NCBI GenBank assembly: GCA_964591375.1
Contig: CAZQAU010000002.1
Location: 62,001 to 126,000, forward strand
Direction of reading: 5' to 3'
From: CAYYYG01 sp964591375
GTDB taxonomy: Bacteria > Patescibacteriota > Microgenomatia > UBA1406 > GWC2-37-13
DNA: 64,000 bases
In this document: piece by piece, positions 34,463 through 43,495 of the stretch
How the letters are laid out: every line of letters starts with the position of its first letter
How positions within the stretch are numbered: position 1 is the first letter of the stretch
Position numbers and translations under genes: made by a program
The notes under the pieces: generated by a model
The model's database searches: none
What the model was told of the DNA's origin: nothing
The model's input: only the letters and a program-made list of their open reading frames with translations

Positions 34463-36122
34463 AACAGAAATCAAACAGACAGATTCCTTATCAAAAGAAG
34501 AATTAATTCAGACTATATTAAAAAATCGTAATATTTCGGATATACCGGGATTTCTTAATCCTAAATCTCCATCTGATATTCATTTAAAAGATTTTGGCTA
34601 TACAGATGAAATTACAAATACTTTAAAAATACTCAAACAGGTTAAGGATAAAGATGGGATGATTGTCGTATATACAGACTATGATGCAGACGGTATAACA
34701 GGTGGATCTATTTTATGGGAGACTCTATATTTATTAGGATTTAAAGTTATGCCTTATGTTCCCCATCGCCAACATGAGGGATATGGCTTTTCCATTAAGG
34801 GAATTGATGCAATTAAAGCCCAGTATAATCCCTCACTTATAATTAGTGTTGATCATGGCATTACAGCTCGTGAAAAAGTGAGTTATGCAAAATCTTTAGG
34901 TATCCCTGTTATTATCACAGATCATCATTTAAAGCCCGACTTACTTCCAGATGATGCACAGGCAATCTTTCATATTCCTCAACTTTCTGGTTCAGGTGTA
35001 TCGTATTTTTTTTCAAAAATGCTTTTTGAATATTTTGGTTCATCAGAATCAATAAATAAACATAGATTAGAACATAACTTTCAGTATGATTTTTTAGCCT
35101 TAGCCTCGATTGGTACTATTGCAGATCTTGTGCCTTTAGTAGACTATTCACGAAGTGTAGTTAAATACGGTTTGGACTCATTCAGGAATGTAAAACGCGC
35201 AGGTATACAGCACATTTTAAAGCAAGCTAAAATAGAAAATCGTCCTATCACACCTTATGAAGTTGGTTTTATGATTGCACCTCGCATAAATGCTATCGGT
35301 AGACTCAGCCATGCAATGGATGCTCTTCGGCTTCTATGTACGACTAGTGATGAAAGAGCGCAAGAACTAGCAAGTCAAATTGGAAAAACGAATCAGGACA
35401 GGCAAGGTCTCGTAAAACAAGCCGTCGAAGAAGCAAAAAAAATAGTTGAATCAACTAAACCAGTAAAAAATATTATTTTACTGGTTTCAGAAAATTGGCA
35501 TGAAGGAATTATCGGATTAATTGCATCTAGGATTGTCGAAGAATATTATCGACCAGTTATCGTTATGACTAAAGCTAATGGCTTTTATAAAGGTTCCGCT
35601 CGTTCTATTCCTGCTTTACATATGACAGATTTTTTGAGGAGTTTAAAACATCACTTAATTGATGTTGGCGGGCATTCTCAAGCCGCCGGATTCACAATTG
35701 AAGCAAAAAATGTAAACGCATTTATTGAAGAAGCACACCTAAAAGTAAGTAACTTAGTATTTGAAAAAGATTTAGAAAAAATCATAGAGACAGATTTGAA
35801 GATTCCTATTTCTAAATTAAATTTATCTATGGCACGCTCTATTGAACAGTTAAATCCATTTGGTGTAGGGAATCCTAATCCAACTTTCTATAGTGAGGTT
35901 GAACTTATGGAAGCAAAACTCTTTGGTAAAAAAAATGAACATCTAAAAATATATGTAAAAGATGTGCAGAATGCAAGTTTTCCTCTGGAACTTATATCCT
36001 TTTCTAATTCAGCACTCTATAAAAAACTAACTCCCAAGATGAAAATGCAAATTCCATTTTCGTTGGAAATTGATCGATGGAGTGGTACCGAGCGGCTTCG
36101 TGGCAGATTAATTAAATCCTAA
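34446..36122 (+). CDS. recJ: Single-stranded-DNA exonuclease RecJ
   Basis: A 5'-3' exonuclease of recombination and mismatch repair, 558 residues (typical 550-580). DHH motifs: VVYTDYDADGITGGSI (motif I), IISVDHGI (motif II), VIITDHHLKP (motif III, DHH) and ASIGTIADLVPL (motif IV). The DHHA1 domain has the conserved VGGHSQAAGFTIE, and the OB-like C-terminus includes NPFGVGNPNPTF. It overlaps rmuC by 17 bases. Unlike the DHH-like protein at 31.5 kb, all metal ligands are present. Confidence 0.95.
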   Translation: MKITYKTEIKQTDSLSKEELIQTILKNRNISDIPGFLNPKSPSDIHLKDFGYTDEITNTLKILKQVKDKDGMIVVYTDYDADGITGGSILWETLYLLGFKVMPYVPHRQHEGYGFSIKGIDAIKAQYNPSLIISVDHGITAREKVSYAKSLGIPVIITDHHLKPDLLPDDAQAIFHIPQLSGSGVSYFFSKMLFEYFGSSESINKHRLEHNFQYDFLALASIGTIADLVPLVDYSRSVVKYGLDSFRNVKRAGIQHILKQAKIENRPITPYEVGFMIAPRINAIGRLSHAMDALRLLCTTSDERAQELASQIGKTNQDRQGLVKQAVEEAKKIVESTKPVKNIILLVSENWHEGIIGLIASRIVEEYYRPVIVMTKANGFYKGSARSIPALHMTDFLRSLKHHLIDVGGHSQAAGFTIEAKNVNAFIEEAHLKVSNLVFEKDLEKIIETDLKIPISKLNLSMARSIEQLNPFGVGNPNPTFYSEVELMEAKLFGKKNEHLKIYVKDVQNASFPLELISFSNSALYKKLTPKMKMQIPFSLEIDRWSGTERLRGRLIKS

Positions 36123-36129
36123 ATTATAC

Positions 36130-36145
36130 TGTGATATATATCACA
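36130..36145. promoter_or_regulatory. Perfect CRP/FNR-type palindrome
   Basis: TGTGATATATATCACA is an exact TGTGA-N6-TCACA palindrome, the consensus for the Crp family. It lies 14 bases upstream of the -35 of the aspS promoter and 8 bases after the recJ stop. No Crp-like gene is in the window. Confidence 0.4.
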
Positions 36146-36159
36146 AACTATAGGGCGTA

Positions 36160-36188
36160 TTGCAATAAGCTATGGCAGTAATTATAAT
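36160..36188 (+). promoter_or_regulatory. Promoter of aspS
   Basis: TTGCAA (36160-36165), 17 bases, TATAAT (36183-36188), 11 bases, ATG. A perfect -10 with a good -35. The leader would be about 4 bases. Confidence 0.6.
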
Positions 36189-36199
36189 ATATCCATCTT

Positions 36200-38059
36200 A
36201 TGAAACAATATTTTATCGATGAAACAATAAACAAAGTAGGTGAAGAAGTTGAACTATATGGATGGGTAGATACAAAACGCGATCATCGTAAAATTGTTTT
36301 TATAGATTTACGTGACCGATCAGGCAGAGTGCAAGTAGTGGGTGGTGAAGAACTGAAAAATCTTACGTCAGAGGATGTAGTCTATATAAAAGGTATTGTA
36401 AAAAAACGTCCGGAAAAATTAATTAATCCTAAACTTAAAACAGGCAGTATTGAAATCGAAGCAAAAGAGTTTAAATTAATTAGTAAAGCAAACCCACTTC
36501 CTATTCCTATTGATACTGATGGGTATGATATAGATGAAGAAACTCGCTTGAAATATCGCTATCTTGATATCCGCCGTGAGCGCATGAAAAATAATATTGT
36601 AATTCGATCAAAAATCACCACCTTTATTCGTAATTTTTTAGGTGAAAAAGGATTCGTTGAAGTGGAAACTCCTGTTCTTACAAAAACAACACCAGAAGGC
36701 GCACGTGATTTTCTTGTTCCATCTCGTTTACAAAAAGGGAAATTTTATGCCTTACCGCAGTCTCCTCAGCAGTATAAACAGTTATTGATGGTGGCTGGTA
36801 TTGAACGATATTACCAGTTCGCCCGTTGTTTTCGCGATGAAGATCCAAGAGCGGACCGAGCATATGGTGAATTTACTCAACTTGATATGGAAATGTCATT
36901 CATTACCCAAAATGACATTATGACCTTAATAGAAGAAATGTTTACTGAAGTAGTAACAAAGTTTTTTCCGGAAAAGCATATATCTCAAAAGCCATGGCCC
37001 AGACTTTCTCATAAAGATGTTAAAACAAAATATGGAACAGACAAACCAGATCTAAGAAAAAATAAAAATGACAAAGATGAACTTGCGTTTGCCTGGACAA
37101 TTGATTTTCCCCTATTTACTGAACAATCAGCAGAAGATTTTTTCCATGGTTCAGGAAAAGCAAAATTTGCACCATCGCATCACATGTTTACGGCTCCCCA
37201 TCCAGATGATGTACCTCTATTGGATACTGATCCGCTTAAAGTCCGAGGTTTACAACATGATCTTGTTTTAAATGGTTTCGAAGTTGGCGGCGGCAGCATC
37301 AGAATTCACGATCCAGTTGTGCAACAAAAAGTCTTTGATCTCATTGGATTTACTGAAGAACAAAAAAGACAGTTTGACCATATGCTCACGGCTTTTGGCT
37401 ATGGCGTACCACCACATGGCGGGATAGCACCTGGAATTGATAGATTAATGATGGCTCTTTTAGGAGAACCCTCTTTACGCGAAGTTGTTCCTTTTCCTGC
37501 GACTTCTGGTGGGAAAACCGCAGTTATGGAGGCGCCTTCTGAAGCTACTGATGAACAACTAAAGGAACTAGGTATTGCTGTATTAAATAAAAGAAAAATT
37601 TCTGTTTTACAACAAATACAAGACTTACTCACCGAATATAAAATAACCTATAAATTAATTCAGCATGCAGCAGCCAGAACATCAGAAGACTCATCTAAAG
37701 TACGCGGTACAGAGCTCAAACAAGGAGCAAAAGCACTCGTTATGTTTGCAGATAAAAAACCAATTATGATTGTATTACCGGCAGACAGAAAAATTGATAA
37801 TGCTAAATTTAAATCTTTATATAAGGTTAAAGATTTGGAAATGGCAAAACCGGAAAATGTTAAAGAATTAACAAATACTGAAATTGGAGGAGTTCCTCCT
37901 TTTGGTGGTATTTTTGATCTGCCCTTGTATGTTGATATCACAATGAGTAATAATGAAACTATAGCATTTAATGCTGGTTCACATACTGATTCCATAATCA
38001 TGTCATATAAAGATTACGAAAAAGCAACCAAGCCAATAATCGGTAATTTTTCAAAATAA
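36200..38059 (+). CDS. aspS: Aspartyl-tRNA synthetase fused to a YbaK/ProX-type deacylase domain
   Basis: 619 residues. Residues 1-95 are the OB anticodon-binding domain (VELYGWVDTKRDHRKIVFIDLRDRSG). Residues 110-445 are the class II core: motif 2 FARCFRDEDPRADR (207-220) and motif 3 GIAPGIDRLMMALLG (408-422). The roughly 130-residue bacterial GAD insertion is missing: TDKPDLR (280-286) runs into LAFAWTIDFPLF (295-306) after only 8 residues. Residues 465-615 match the YbaK/aminoacyl-tRNA deacylase fold: GAKALVMF with its lysine (K511), GGVPPFG (563-569) and NAGSHTDSIIM (591-601). YbaK-type proteins remove wrong amino acids from tRNA. Here that activity would be tethered to AspRS, which normally has no editing domain. 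The deacylase specificity is unknown. Confidence 0.93.
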   Translation: MKQYFIDETINKVGEEVELYGWVDTKRDHRKIVFIDLRDRSGRVQVVGGEELKNLTSEDVVYIKGIVKKRPEKLINPKLKTGSIEIEAKEFKLISKANPLPIPIDTDGYDIDEETRLKYRYLDIRRERMKNNIVIRSKITTFIRNFLGEKGFVEVETPVLTKTTPEGARDFLVPSRLQKGKFYALPQSPQQYKQLLMVAGIERYYQFARCFRDEDPRADRAYGEFTQLDMEMSFITQNDIMTLIEEMFTEVVTKFFPEKHISQKPWPRLSHKDVKTKYGTDKPDLRKNKNDKDELAFAWTIDFPLFTEQSAEDFFHGSGKAKFAPSHHMFTAPHPDDVPLLDTDPLKVRGLQHDLVLNGFEVGGGSIRIHDPVVQQKVFDLIGFTEEQKRQFDHMLTAFGYGVPPHGGIAPGIDRLMMALLGEPSLREVVPFPATSGGKTAVMEAPSEATDEQLKELGIAVLNKRKISVLQQIQDLLTEYKITYKLIQHAAARTSEDSSKVRGTELKQGAKALVMFADKKPIMIVLPADRKIDNAKFKSLYKVKDLEMAKPENVKELTNTEIGGVPPFGGIFDLPLYVDITMSNNETIAFNAGSHTDSIIMSYKDYEKATKPIIGNFSK

Positions 38060-38091
38060 GAATTTAAGACATCGTTACGAGTTTTGATGAA

Positions 38092-39006
38092 ATGATGAAG
38101 TTTCGTATTTATTTACTCTTTTTGTTGTTTACACTCTTTCTATTGTTCTATCCCGGTGATTCGGAGTATCTTAACTTATACGCATTTAATAGACATTTGT
38201 TTCAAACATCAAGTGTCAAACCGGAATTTAAAATTCATCCTATTCCGGAAATAAAAACAGAAACCAAACCATTTCTAACAAGTTATGCTGCGTACGTGGT
38301 CGATATACCGTCTTTTACTCCCGTATTAGATATAAACTCTCATGAACGTATGTTTCCTGCCTCCACTGTTAAAGTCATTACAGCCCTTGTAGCGCTTGAT
38401 GTGTATAAGCCTGATGATATTATCACAGTCAAACGAGTATTAAATGAAGGTCAAATTATGGAATTACAACAGAACGAACGTATTACTGTTGAAAATCTCT
38501 TATATGGAATTCTTGTACACTCAGGAAACGATGCAGCTTATGCACTGGCTGATGGATATGGATATGAAGCATTTATTACATTAATGAATAAAAAAGCTCA
38601 ACAACTGGGCATGAAGGATACACATTTTACAAATCCGGCCGGACTCGATGACGCTCCCCAGCATATTACGGCCTTTGATCTAGCCCTTGCGTCAAGAGCG
38701 CTTCTCTCTAACAATTTACTACGTAAAATTGTAGCAACAAAAGAAATCACTATCTCAGATGTGGACTATCAGATATTTCACCGATTAGCTAATGTTAATA
38801 AACTATTAGGTGAAATTCAGGGCATTGGTGGATTAAAGACCGGTTACACTGAATTTGCCGGTGAAAACTTAGTTAGTTTTTACAAAAAAAATGGACATGA
38901 GTATCTTATTGTAGTTCTTAAAAGCCTTGATCGATTCGAAGATACACGTAATATAGTAAATTGGATTAATACTAATGTTGACTATGTAGAAGGTAGTACT
39001 AATTAA
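38092..39006 (+). CDS. D-alanyl-D-alanine carboxypeptidase, S11 family (DacA-like)
   Basis: 304 residues. A signal/anchor segment (YLLFLLFTLFLLFY) is followed by a linker and the penicillin-binding domain. The active-site motifs are STVK (Ser91, Lys94), SGN (144-146) and KTG (249-251). The enzyme trims the last D-Ala from peptidoglycan stems outside the membrane. The C-terminal PBP5 beta domain is absent, giving a compact form. Two adjacent ATGs (38092, 38095) are possible starts. It lies 32 bases after aspS. UppP at 47.6 kb serves the same wall pathway. Confidence 0.9.
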   Translation: MMKFRIYLLFLLFTLFLLFYPGDSEYLNLYAFNRHLFQTSSVKPEFKIHPIPEIKTETKPFLTSYAAYVVDIPSFTPVLDINSHERMFPASTVKVITALVALDVYKPDDIITVKRVLNEGQIMELQQNERITVENLLYGILVHSGNDAAYALADGYGYEAFITLMNKKAQQLGMKDTHFTNPAGLDDAPQHITAFDLALASRALLSNNLLRKIVATKEITISDVDYQIFHRLANVNKLLGEIQGIGGLKTGYTEFAGENLVSFYKKNGHEYLIVVLKSLDRFEDTRNIVNWINTNVDYVEGSTN

Positions 39007-39011
39007 ACGAT

Positions 39012-40064
39012 TTATTTCGTCATTTGCGAATCATCTACTGCGGGCACATATGCTACAAAGTTATTATCTTTATCTCCCAAAAAAACATAAACAGGCTGTA
39101 AAAATTCCTGATATTCCTCAGGATCCAAGTAGCCAATAAGCATTTCCTTAATCGTAATATTTTTCTCATTAGCTGGATGTAAGACAACAATCCCTTTGCC
39201 TTCCTGTAATTGTTGCCAGGCTTTTTCGCCACTCTTTATCGGATATTTACCTATTTGATCTGGAGATTTTTCAAAAAACTGTACCTGAGAACGCACGACT
39301 TTATATCCACCTTCGTAAAAAACTAAAATCACATAATTCGGACTGTTAAAATACTTTGTGGATACAATAGGGAATGCTCCAACATCGGGACGGTAGAAAT
39401 CAACCTCTACCATATTAGCTTCTTCAGGAGTTTTTGTAATGCTCAGTTCTTTTGTATCAGGTTTATATGATAGATATATAAGATTTGTTTTACCTTTAGA
39501 AAGTTCTTCCGGATATCTGCCCATACTTCGCAAAAAATCGACAGCTTTATTGTTAATTTCTATTGCTGAGGGTAATTTAGCTGTTTTAAAAAACTCATCA
39601 TCAGGACTTACTAAATAGTCATAGCTAAAATTGAAAGTATTTATATTCACACTCAATTTATGTTTATTATCCGTAAATATGTAATTAGGCGCGGCAACTG
39701 TCGGTTTAACTGTATCGATATCTATGCCTACTAGTTTTGCCATATTCTCGATCCCAATTCTATATGCGACCTTTCGTTCCGCAAATGGCAAATAAAAAAC
39801 ATCTGCAGATGGAGTGGCTTCTATTGGGCGGCCTTCAATGGTATCGAGTGTAAACTTATAACCTTCCGAAGTTATGGCATCCTTAATTACCGGAACTTTT
39901 AGCTTACCAAATGTTAATGTATATGTGATACCTGGGGCGACATTAGTTGAAGGAAGTGTTAAGGCAATTTTAATGATGTAATAGAATATAAGTAATAATA
40001 GTACGGCAATAATTCCAAATGGCACAAATTTTCTGGAATAAAATGATAGTTCCGTAAGCGTCAT
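39012..40064 (-). CDS. Membrane-anchored protein of unknown function
   Basis: 350 residues from the ATG at 40064 (MTLTELSFYSRKFVPFG). A longer frame to 40211 runs back through tRNA-Tyr and is rejected. One membrane segment (IIAVLLLLIFYYIIKIALTL) is followed by a large external beta-rich region with no motif I know. The segment near the C-terminus (GEKAWQQLQEGKGIVV, then EYQEFLQPVYVFLGDKDNNFVAYVPAV) has the look of a YycI/PepSY-like fold, but this is only an impression. It ends 5 bases from dacA (convergent). Confidence 0.7.
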   Translation of the reverse strand: MTLTELSFYSRKFVPFGIIAVLLLLIFYYIIKIALTLPSTNVAPGITYTLTFGKLKVPVIKDAITSEGYKFTLDTIEGRPIEATPSADVFYLPFAERKVAYRIGIENMAKLVGIDIDTVKPTVAAPNYIFTDNKHKLSVNINTFNFSYDYLVSPDDEFFKTAKLPSAIEINNKAVDFLRSMGRYPEELSKGKTNLIYLSYKPDTKELSITKTPEEANMVEVDFYRPDVGAFPIVSTKYFNSPNYVILVFYEGGYKVVRSQVQFFEKSPDQIGKYPIKSGEKAWQQLQEGKGIVVLHPANEKNITIKEMLIGYLDPEEYQEFLQPVYVFLGDKDNNFVAYVPAVDDSQMTK

Positions 40065-40117
40065 AATGAATTTATGATATAATTTTACTTTGTAGAATGC
40101 AATGCGGAGTAAATAAA

Positions 40118-40200
40118 CCAGAGGTGACGGAGCGGTCAATCGTAGCAGACTGTAAATCTGCCGGCTTATGCCTGCGGGGGTTCGAATCCCTCCCTCTGGA
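40118..40200 (+). tRNA. tRNA-Tyr (GTA)
   Basis: 83 bases with a long variable arm, as expected for bacterial tRNA-Tyr. The acceptor stem CCAGAGG/CCTCTGG is perfect, with discriminator A. The anticodon stem-loop is GCAGA-CTGTAAA-TCTGC with anticodon GTA. The T-loop TTCGAAT closes on GGGGG/CCCTC. CCA is not encoded. Confidence 0.95.
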
Positions 40201-40257
40201 CTAAACTTCAAAACGATCTAAGCCAAGCCGAGAGGAAAGGACGATTAGAGCTTCTGC

Positions 40258-40263
40258 TATAAT
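40258..40263 (+). promoter_or_regulatory. Extended -10 element of the methyltransferase gene, 6 bases before the start
   Basis: TG, one base, TATAAT, then AGCTTC and the ATG at 40270. Same spacing as nfo, the CCA enzyme gene and rmuC. It lies 57 bases after tRNA-Tyr. Confidence 0.5.
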
Positions 40264-40269
40264 AGCTTC

Positions 40270-41019
40270 ATGGCACAAAATATTTATGACAATCCCAATT
40301 TTTTTGAAAAATATAGTCAACTCAACCGTCAAACAAAGGGACTAGAGGGAGCTCCTGAATGGGAAACTGTCAAAGCCCTATTACCTGACCTTCGTGAAAA
40401 ACGGATTGTTGATCTTGGTTGTGGCTTTGGATGGTTTTGTCGATATGCATTAGAATTAGGAGCGCAGAGTGCACTTGGGATAGATCTTTCTCAAAATATG
40501 ATCGAGAAAGCTCAAACTTTCGGCTCTAATCCAGCTATTAAGTATGAGATTAATGATTTAGAGACAATACAATTGCCAAAAGAATCTTTTGATTTTGTAT
40601 ATAGTTCTTTGACATTTCATTATATTCAGAACTTTCCCAATTTAATGAAAACTATTTATGATTCTTTAACTCCTCGGTCGCATCTAGTTTTTACTAACGA
40701 ACACCCTATTTATATGGCTCCAACAAATCCTAACTGGTCCGTTGATAAAGATAGAAATAAAATTTGGCCACTAAATCAATATTCTGTCGAAGGTCAAAGA
40801 ACTACAGATTGGTTAGCAAAAGGTGTAGTTAAACAACATAGAACACTAGGAACAATATTGAATACTGTTATTGATGCTGGTTTTGAGATTGGACACATTG
40901 AAGAATGGAAACCCTCAGATGAACAATTATCAGAACATCCCGATTGGGCAGAAGAACTTAATAGACCAATGTATTTGATAGTATCAGCTCAAAAAAAATA
41001 TAATACTAGCTCTTTATAG
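40270..41019 (+). CDS. Class I SAM-dependent methyltransferase
   Basis: 249 residues. Motif I is VDLGCGFGWFCRYALELGA, followed by LGIDLSQNMIEKA; FDFVYSSLTFHYIQNFPNLM is motif post-II/III of the Methyltransf_11 group. The closest feel is a small-molecule methyltransferase, but the substrate cannot be inferred and the neighbours give no hint. Its end overlaps the convergent S51-like gene by 14 bases. Confidence 0.85.
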   Translation: MAQNIYDNPNFFEKYSQLNRQTKGLEGAPEWETVKALLPDLREKRIVDLGCGFGWFCRYALELGAQSALGIDLSQNMIEKAQTFGSNPAIKYEINDLETIQLPKESFDFVYSSLTFHYIQNFPNLMKTIYDSLTPRSHLVFTNEHPIYMAPTNPNWSVDKDRNKIWPLNQYSVEGQRTTDWLAKGVVKQHRTLGTILNTVIDAGFEIGHIEEWKPSDEQLSEHPDWAEELNRPMYLIVSAQKKYNTSSL

Positions 41020-42001
41020 ATGCGTCAAGATTTAAAAACTGTATTTCCTGATCAGATTCGAAAATACTTTTTTCTGTTCCTCGTAAAATAGTAACAGTCC
41101 CCTTCCCTATTACCATTGCCTTTTTTTCACTAAAATCAAGTTGTAGCGCTGTATGTTCATCAATACCCACTATGGTAGTAGGCGCAGGTATTAGGGATAA
41201 TAATTTATTAAAACGCTTCTCTCCCATATATGCATACCGTGTATCAATATTCGCTCCGCCTTCTTTATTATTCCAATGAGGAATAAATGTTATATTAAGG
41301 CCCCAATCTGCAAAAAAATCTAGTCCATCTATCCAACTCGGATCATGTCCGGCAAAATAAATTTCATATACAGGTAATGCATACCGGCCGAATGCCACCG
41401 CAGCCGCGGAAGCGATAGATAATGGCGTTCCTTCTAATAACTTTTTTTTCATATATCGTATGGCGAGAGAATTTTGCAAATGTTTTACTGCATACGAAGG
41501 GCTGCCTGCACCTGTATGGATATAATTTGCAGAAAGAAGGGGCGATAAAATAGTAGCATCATTAGTACCAGATTCTGGTTCTTGCCGAAGGGCAGGGATT
41601 AAAGATATCTCTGGTTTATAATCTACGAGCCCCTTCTCCATCATATCCTTTAACTTCATATACCATTGATGAGGATTATCTTCATATCCAGCCGGCGTTT
41701 CAAGCAATGATATCTTCACTGGAGGTTTTAAATTTTTTATTAATGACTCATGTATACTTCTACCTACTGTTGATAACTCTCCTGAACCAAAAATCACTAC
41801 TTGTTGATGCAATAAAGCATTATGATTCTCTGTTTCATTTGATAACTTTATTTCTGTAGAGCCATCTAAATTATCTTTTAAGGCATAGCCTTCACTAATA
41901 ATTTGATCTCGCAGGTTATCAGCCCCTTTATAATCACCTTTTACACGACATATCTCTCGTTGCTTAACAAGGGTTAAAATTTTTTCTGAAATTATTGACA
42001 T
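41006..42001 (-). CDS. Peptidase S51/cyanophycinase-like protein with a cysteinyl-tRNA-synthetase-like N-terminal tail
   Basis: 331 residues. Residues 62-290 resemble the S51 family (dipeptidase E, cyanophycinase): VVIFGSGELS, YIHTGAGSPSYAV, a possible nucleophile in SIASAAAVAFG (Ser199, replacing the usual GxSAG), FIPHWNNKEGG with a histidine (242), and VGIDEHTALQLD. Residues 1-52 look like the extreme C-terminal piece of CysRS: KQREICRVKGDYKGADNLRDQI, then GYALKDNLDGSTEI, matching the pattern R..AR..KD...AD.IRD.L...G..L.D..DGT. Fusion of such a tail to an S51-like domain is odd. The nucleophile elbow is non-standard, so hydrolase activity is uncertain. It lies 1 base after the nickel-permease-like gene. 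Confidence 0.68.
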   Translation of the reverse strand: MSIISEKILTLVKQREICRVKGDYKGADNLRDQIISEGYALKDNLDGSTEIKLSNETENHNALLHQQVVIFGSGELSTVGRSIHESLIKNLKPPVKISLLETPAGYEDNPHQWYMKLKDMMEKGLVDYKPEISLIPALRQEPESGTNDATILSPLLSANYIHTGAGSPSYAVKHLQNSLAIRYMKKKLLEGTPLSIASAAAVAFGRYALPVYEIYFAGHDPSWIDGLDFFADWGLNITFIPHWNNKEGGANIDTRYAYMGEKRFNKLLSLIPAPTTIVGIDEHTALQLDFSEKKAMVIGKGTVTILRGTEKSIFESDQEIQFLNLDASIKS

Positions 42002-42002
42002 G

Positions 42003-42638
42003 TTATAACAAAGAGATAATAATAAATATTCCGAATAAAATACTTATCACTCCGGCTATTATACGGATATAACGCTCTGTTTTTTTAAAAACCCTCATCG
42101 ATTTGGACAAGGGAATACCAATCAGTAAACTCATTGCTGACATACTTATTATGGAACCAATACCAAAAAGTAGAATATATAGAACTCCTTCCCATACCGA
42201 ATGAATCAGTGATAAAACAAGTATCATTAATCCACCACTTCCCGCAAGTCCATGCACCATTCCGATGAGAAAAGATTTTTTATGTAACCTTTTAGCTGTC
42301 TGGTTGGTGTTTTCCAGATTGGGTATAGTAAGATGATTATGACCATGAGAACTATTGGTAATAGATTGAATTCCCAGCATTATTAACATCATTCCCACAA
42401 TCCCTTCCAGACGTGATGCAATATATTCAGGAATAGATAAACTTAAAAATAAAACAAATAAGCCAACAATAAGTAAAGTTGTAGTGTGTCCTATTCCCCA
42501 AAACATGCCTATAAATGCAGCTTTTTTGGTGTTCTTATGTTCGGCAAGCATCGTCGACACTGCGATCAAATGATCTGCTTCAAACGCATGCTTTATACCG
42601 AGTAGAAGACCAAAGCTTAATGCATAGATTTCATTCAT
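42003..42638 (-). CDS. NicO/UreH-type metal transporter-like membrane protein
   Basis: 211 residues with about six membrane segments. The N-terminal segment has GIKHAFEADHLIAVST, close to the HX4DH signature of Ni2+/Co2+ permeases, and GIGHTTTL is the second conserved segment. A His-containing loop (SSHGHNHL, near 106-113) could bind metal. VHGLAGSGGLMILVLSL begins the second half. It is a plausible exporter or importer of Ni2+ or another divalent ion; specificity is unknown. It is paired with the S51-like gene (1-base gap). Confidence 0.78.
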   Translation of the reverse strand: MNEIYALSFGLLLGIKHAFEADHLIAVSTMLAEHKNTKKAAFIGMFWGIGHTTTLLIVGLFVLFLSLSIPEYIASRLEGIVGMMLIMLGIQSITNSSHGHNHLTIPNLENTNQTAKRLHKKSFLIGMVHGLAGSGGLMILVLSLIHSVWEGVLYILLFGIGSIISMSAMSLLIGIPLSKSMRVFKKTERYIRIIAGVISILFGIFIIISLL

Positions 42639-42678
42639 GAATATAAGATTCTATCATAATTTAAGATATATAATAGTT

Positions 42679-43467
42679 TTACTGTTTTTGTAAAAACATT
42701 TCCATTTTACCAGATTGTCTTATATATAACTCTTTCCCCAGAGAAAATTCAATCCTAATAACATAATTTTCGATTGTGATATCTGAAATACATTCATCCA
42801 ACAATTCTTCTTTTATCTTATACGCTTGTAAAGCAGTTGATATTTCAATTAATCCATCTTTTACAAAAACCCAGTAATCTTGTATATTAAGATTTATATT
42901 CTCAAAATTTAGCGACAACCAACTCGCATATCCCGTCGTAACCTGAACAACCTTTTTCCCTGTCAATCTATTTTTTATATGATGCACTTGCTCCTGAGAC
43001 AAACTTTTTGATGATGGATTAGCTAATATAATATCATCTGTTTTTTTTGATGCATAGAGTATATGTTCATGTACTGAAATCACATCTCCAAATGTACGCT
43101 CTATGATGGCTATAACATTATATTCAGACATATTTATATTAAATATCATGCTTGTATTAGACTGTATATTGAGAAGATATATATCTTTTTCTTGCGCAGA
43201 AATCAAAATATTCTGAATAGGTCCTAGTAATTCGTCATTTTTATAATTTTCTTTATATGATGTCTCGCCTATATACAACTCATACATCGGAAGATTATAT
43301 TCAAGATATTTTGTTACAACTGATTTTTCATCCCCGATATATAAATCAATCTGATATAGTCCGCTATCTTGAATCTTGTTCGAATAATATACTTTAAGTG
43401 GTAAACCTTTTAGCTTGCTTAACTGTGTTTGGAATGACACAGCCAATGCATTTTGATCTTTTTGCAT
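42679..43467 (-). CDS. Protein of unknown function
   Basis: 262 residues, not recognised. It is soluble, acidic to neutral, without signal or membrane segment. Alternating short beta strands dominate, e.g. SGLYQIDLYIGDEKSVVTKYLEY and NYVIRIEFSLGKELYI. The order from KKVVQVTTGYASWLSLNFENINLNI to the end resembles the beta pattern of small immunity or lectin-like proteins, but no catalytic motif stands out. It lies 29 bases after the SDR gene and 40 before the NicO-like gene, all on the minus strand. Confidence 0.6.
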   Translation of the reverse strand: MQKDQNALAVSFQTQLSKLKGLPLKVYYSNKIQDSGLYQIDLYIGDEKSVVTKYLEYNLPMYELYIGETSYKENYKNDELLGPIQNILISAQEKDIYLLNIQSNTSMIFNINMSEYNVIAIIERTFGDVISVHEHILYASKKTDDIILANPSSKSLSQEQVHHIKNRLTGKKVVQVTTGYASWLSLNFENINLNIQDYWVFVKDGLIEISTALQAYKIKEELLDECISDITIENYVIRIEFSLGKELYIRQSGKMEMFLQKQ

Positions 43468-43495
43468 ATGGCTATTATAGCTTTAATTACCAGTT

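Noticed and set aside
40065..40211. N-terminal extension of the 39-40 kb membrane protein
   Set aside because: It is antisense to the whole tRNA-Tyr gene; the conserved-looking start is the ATG at 40064.
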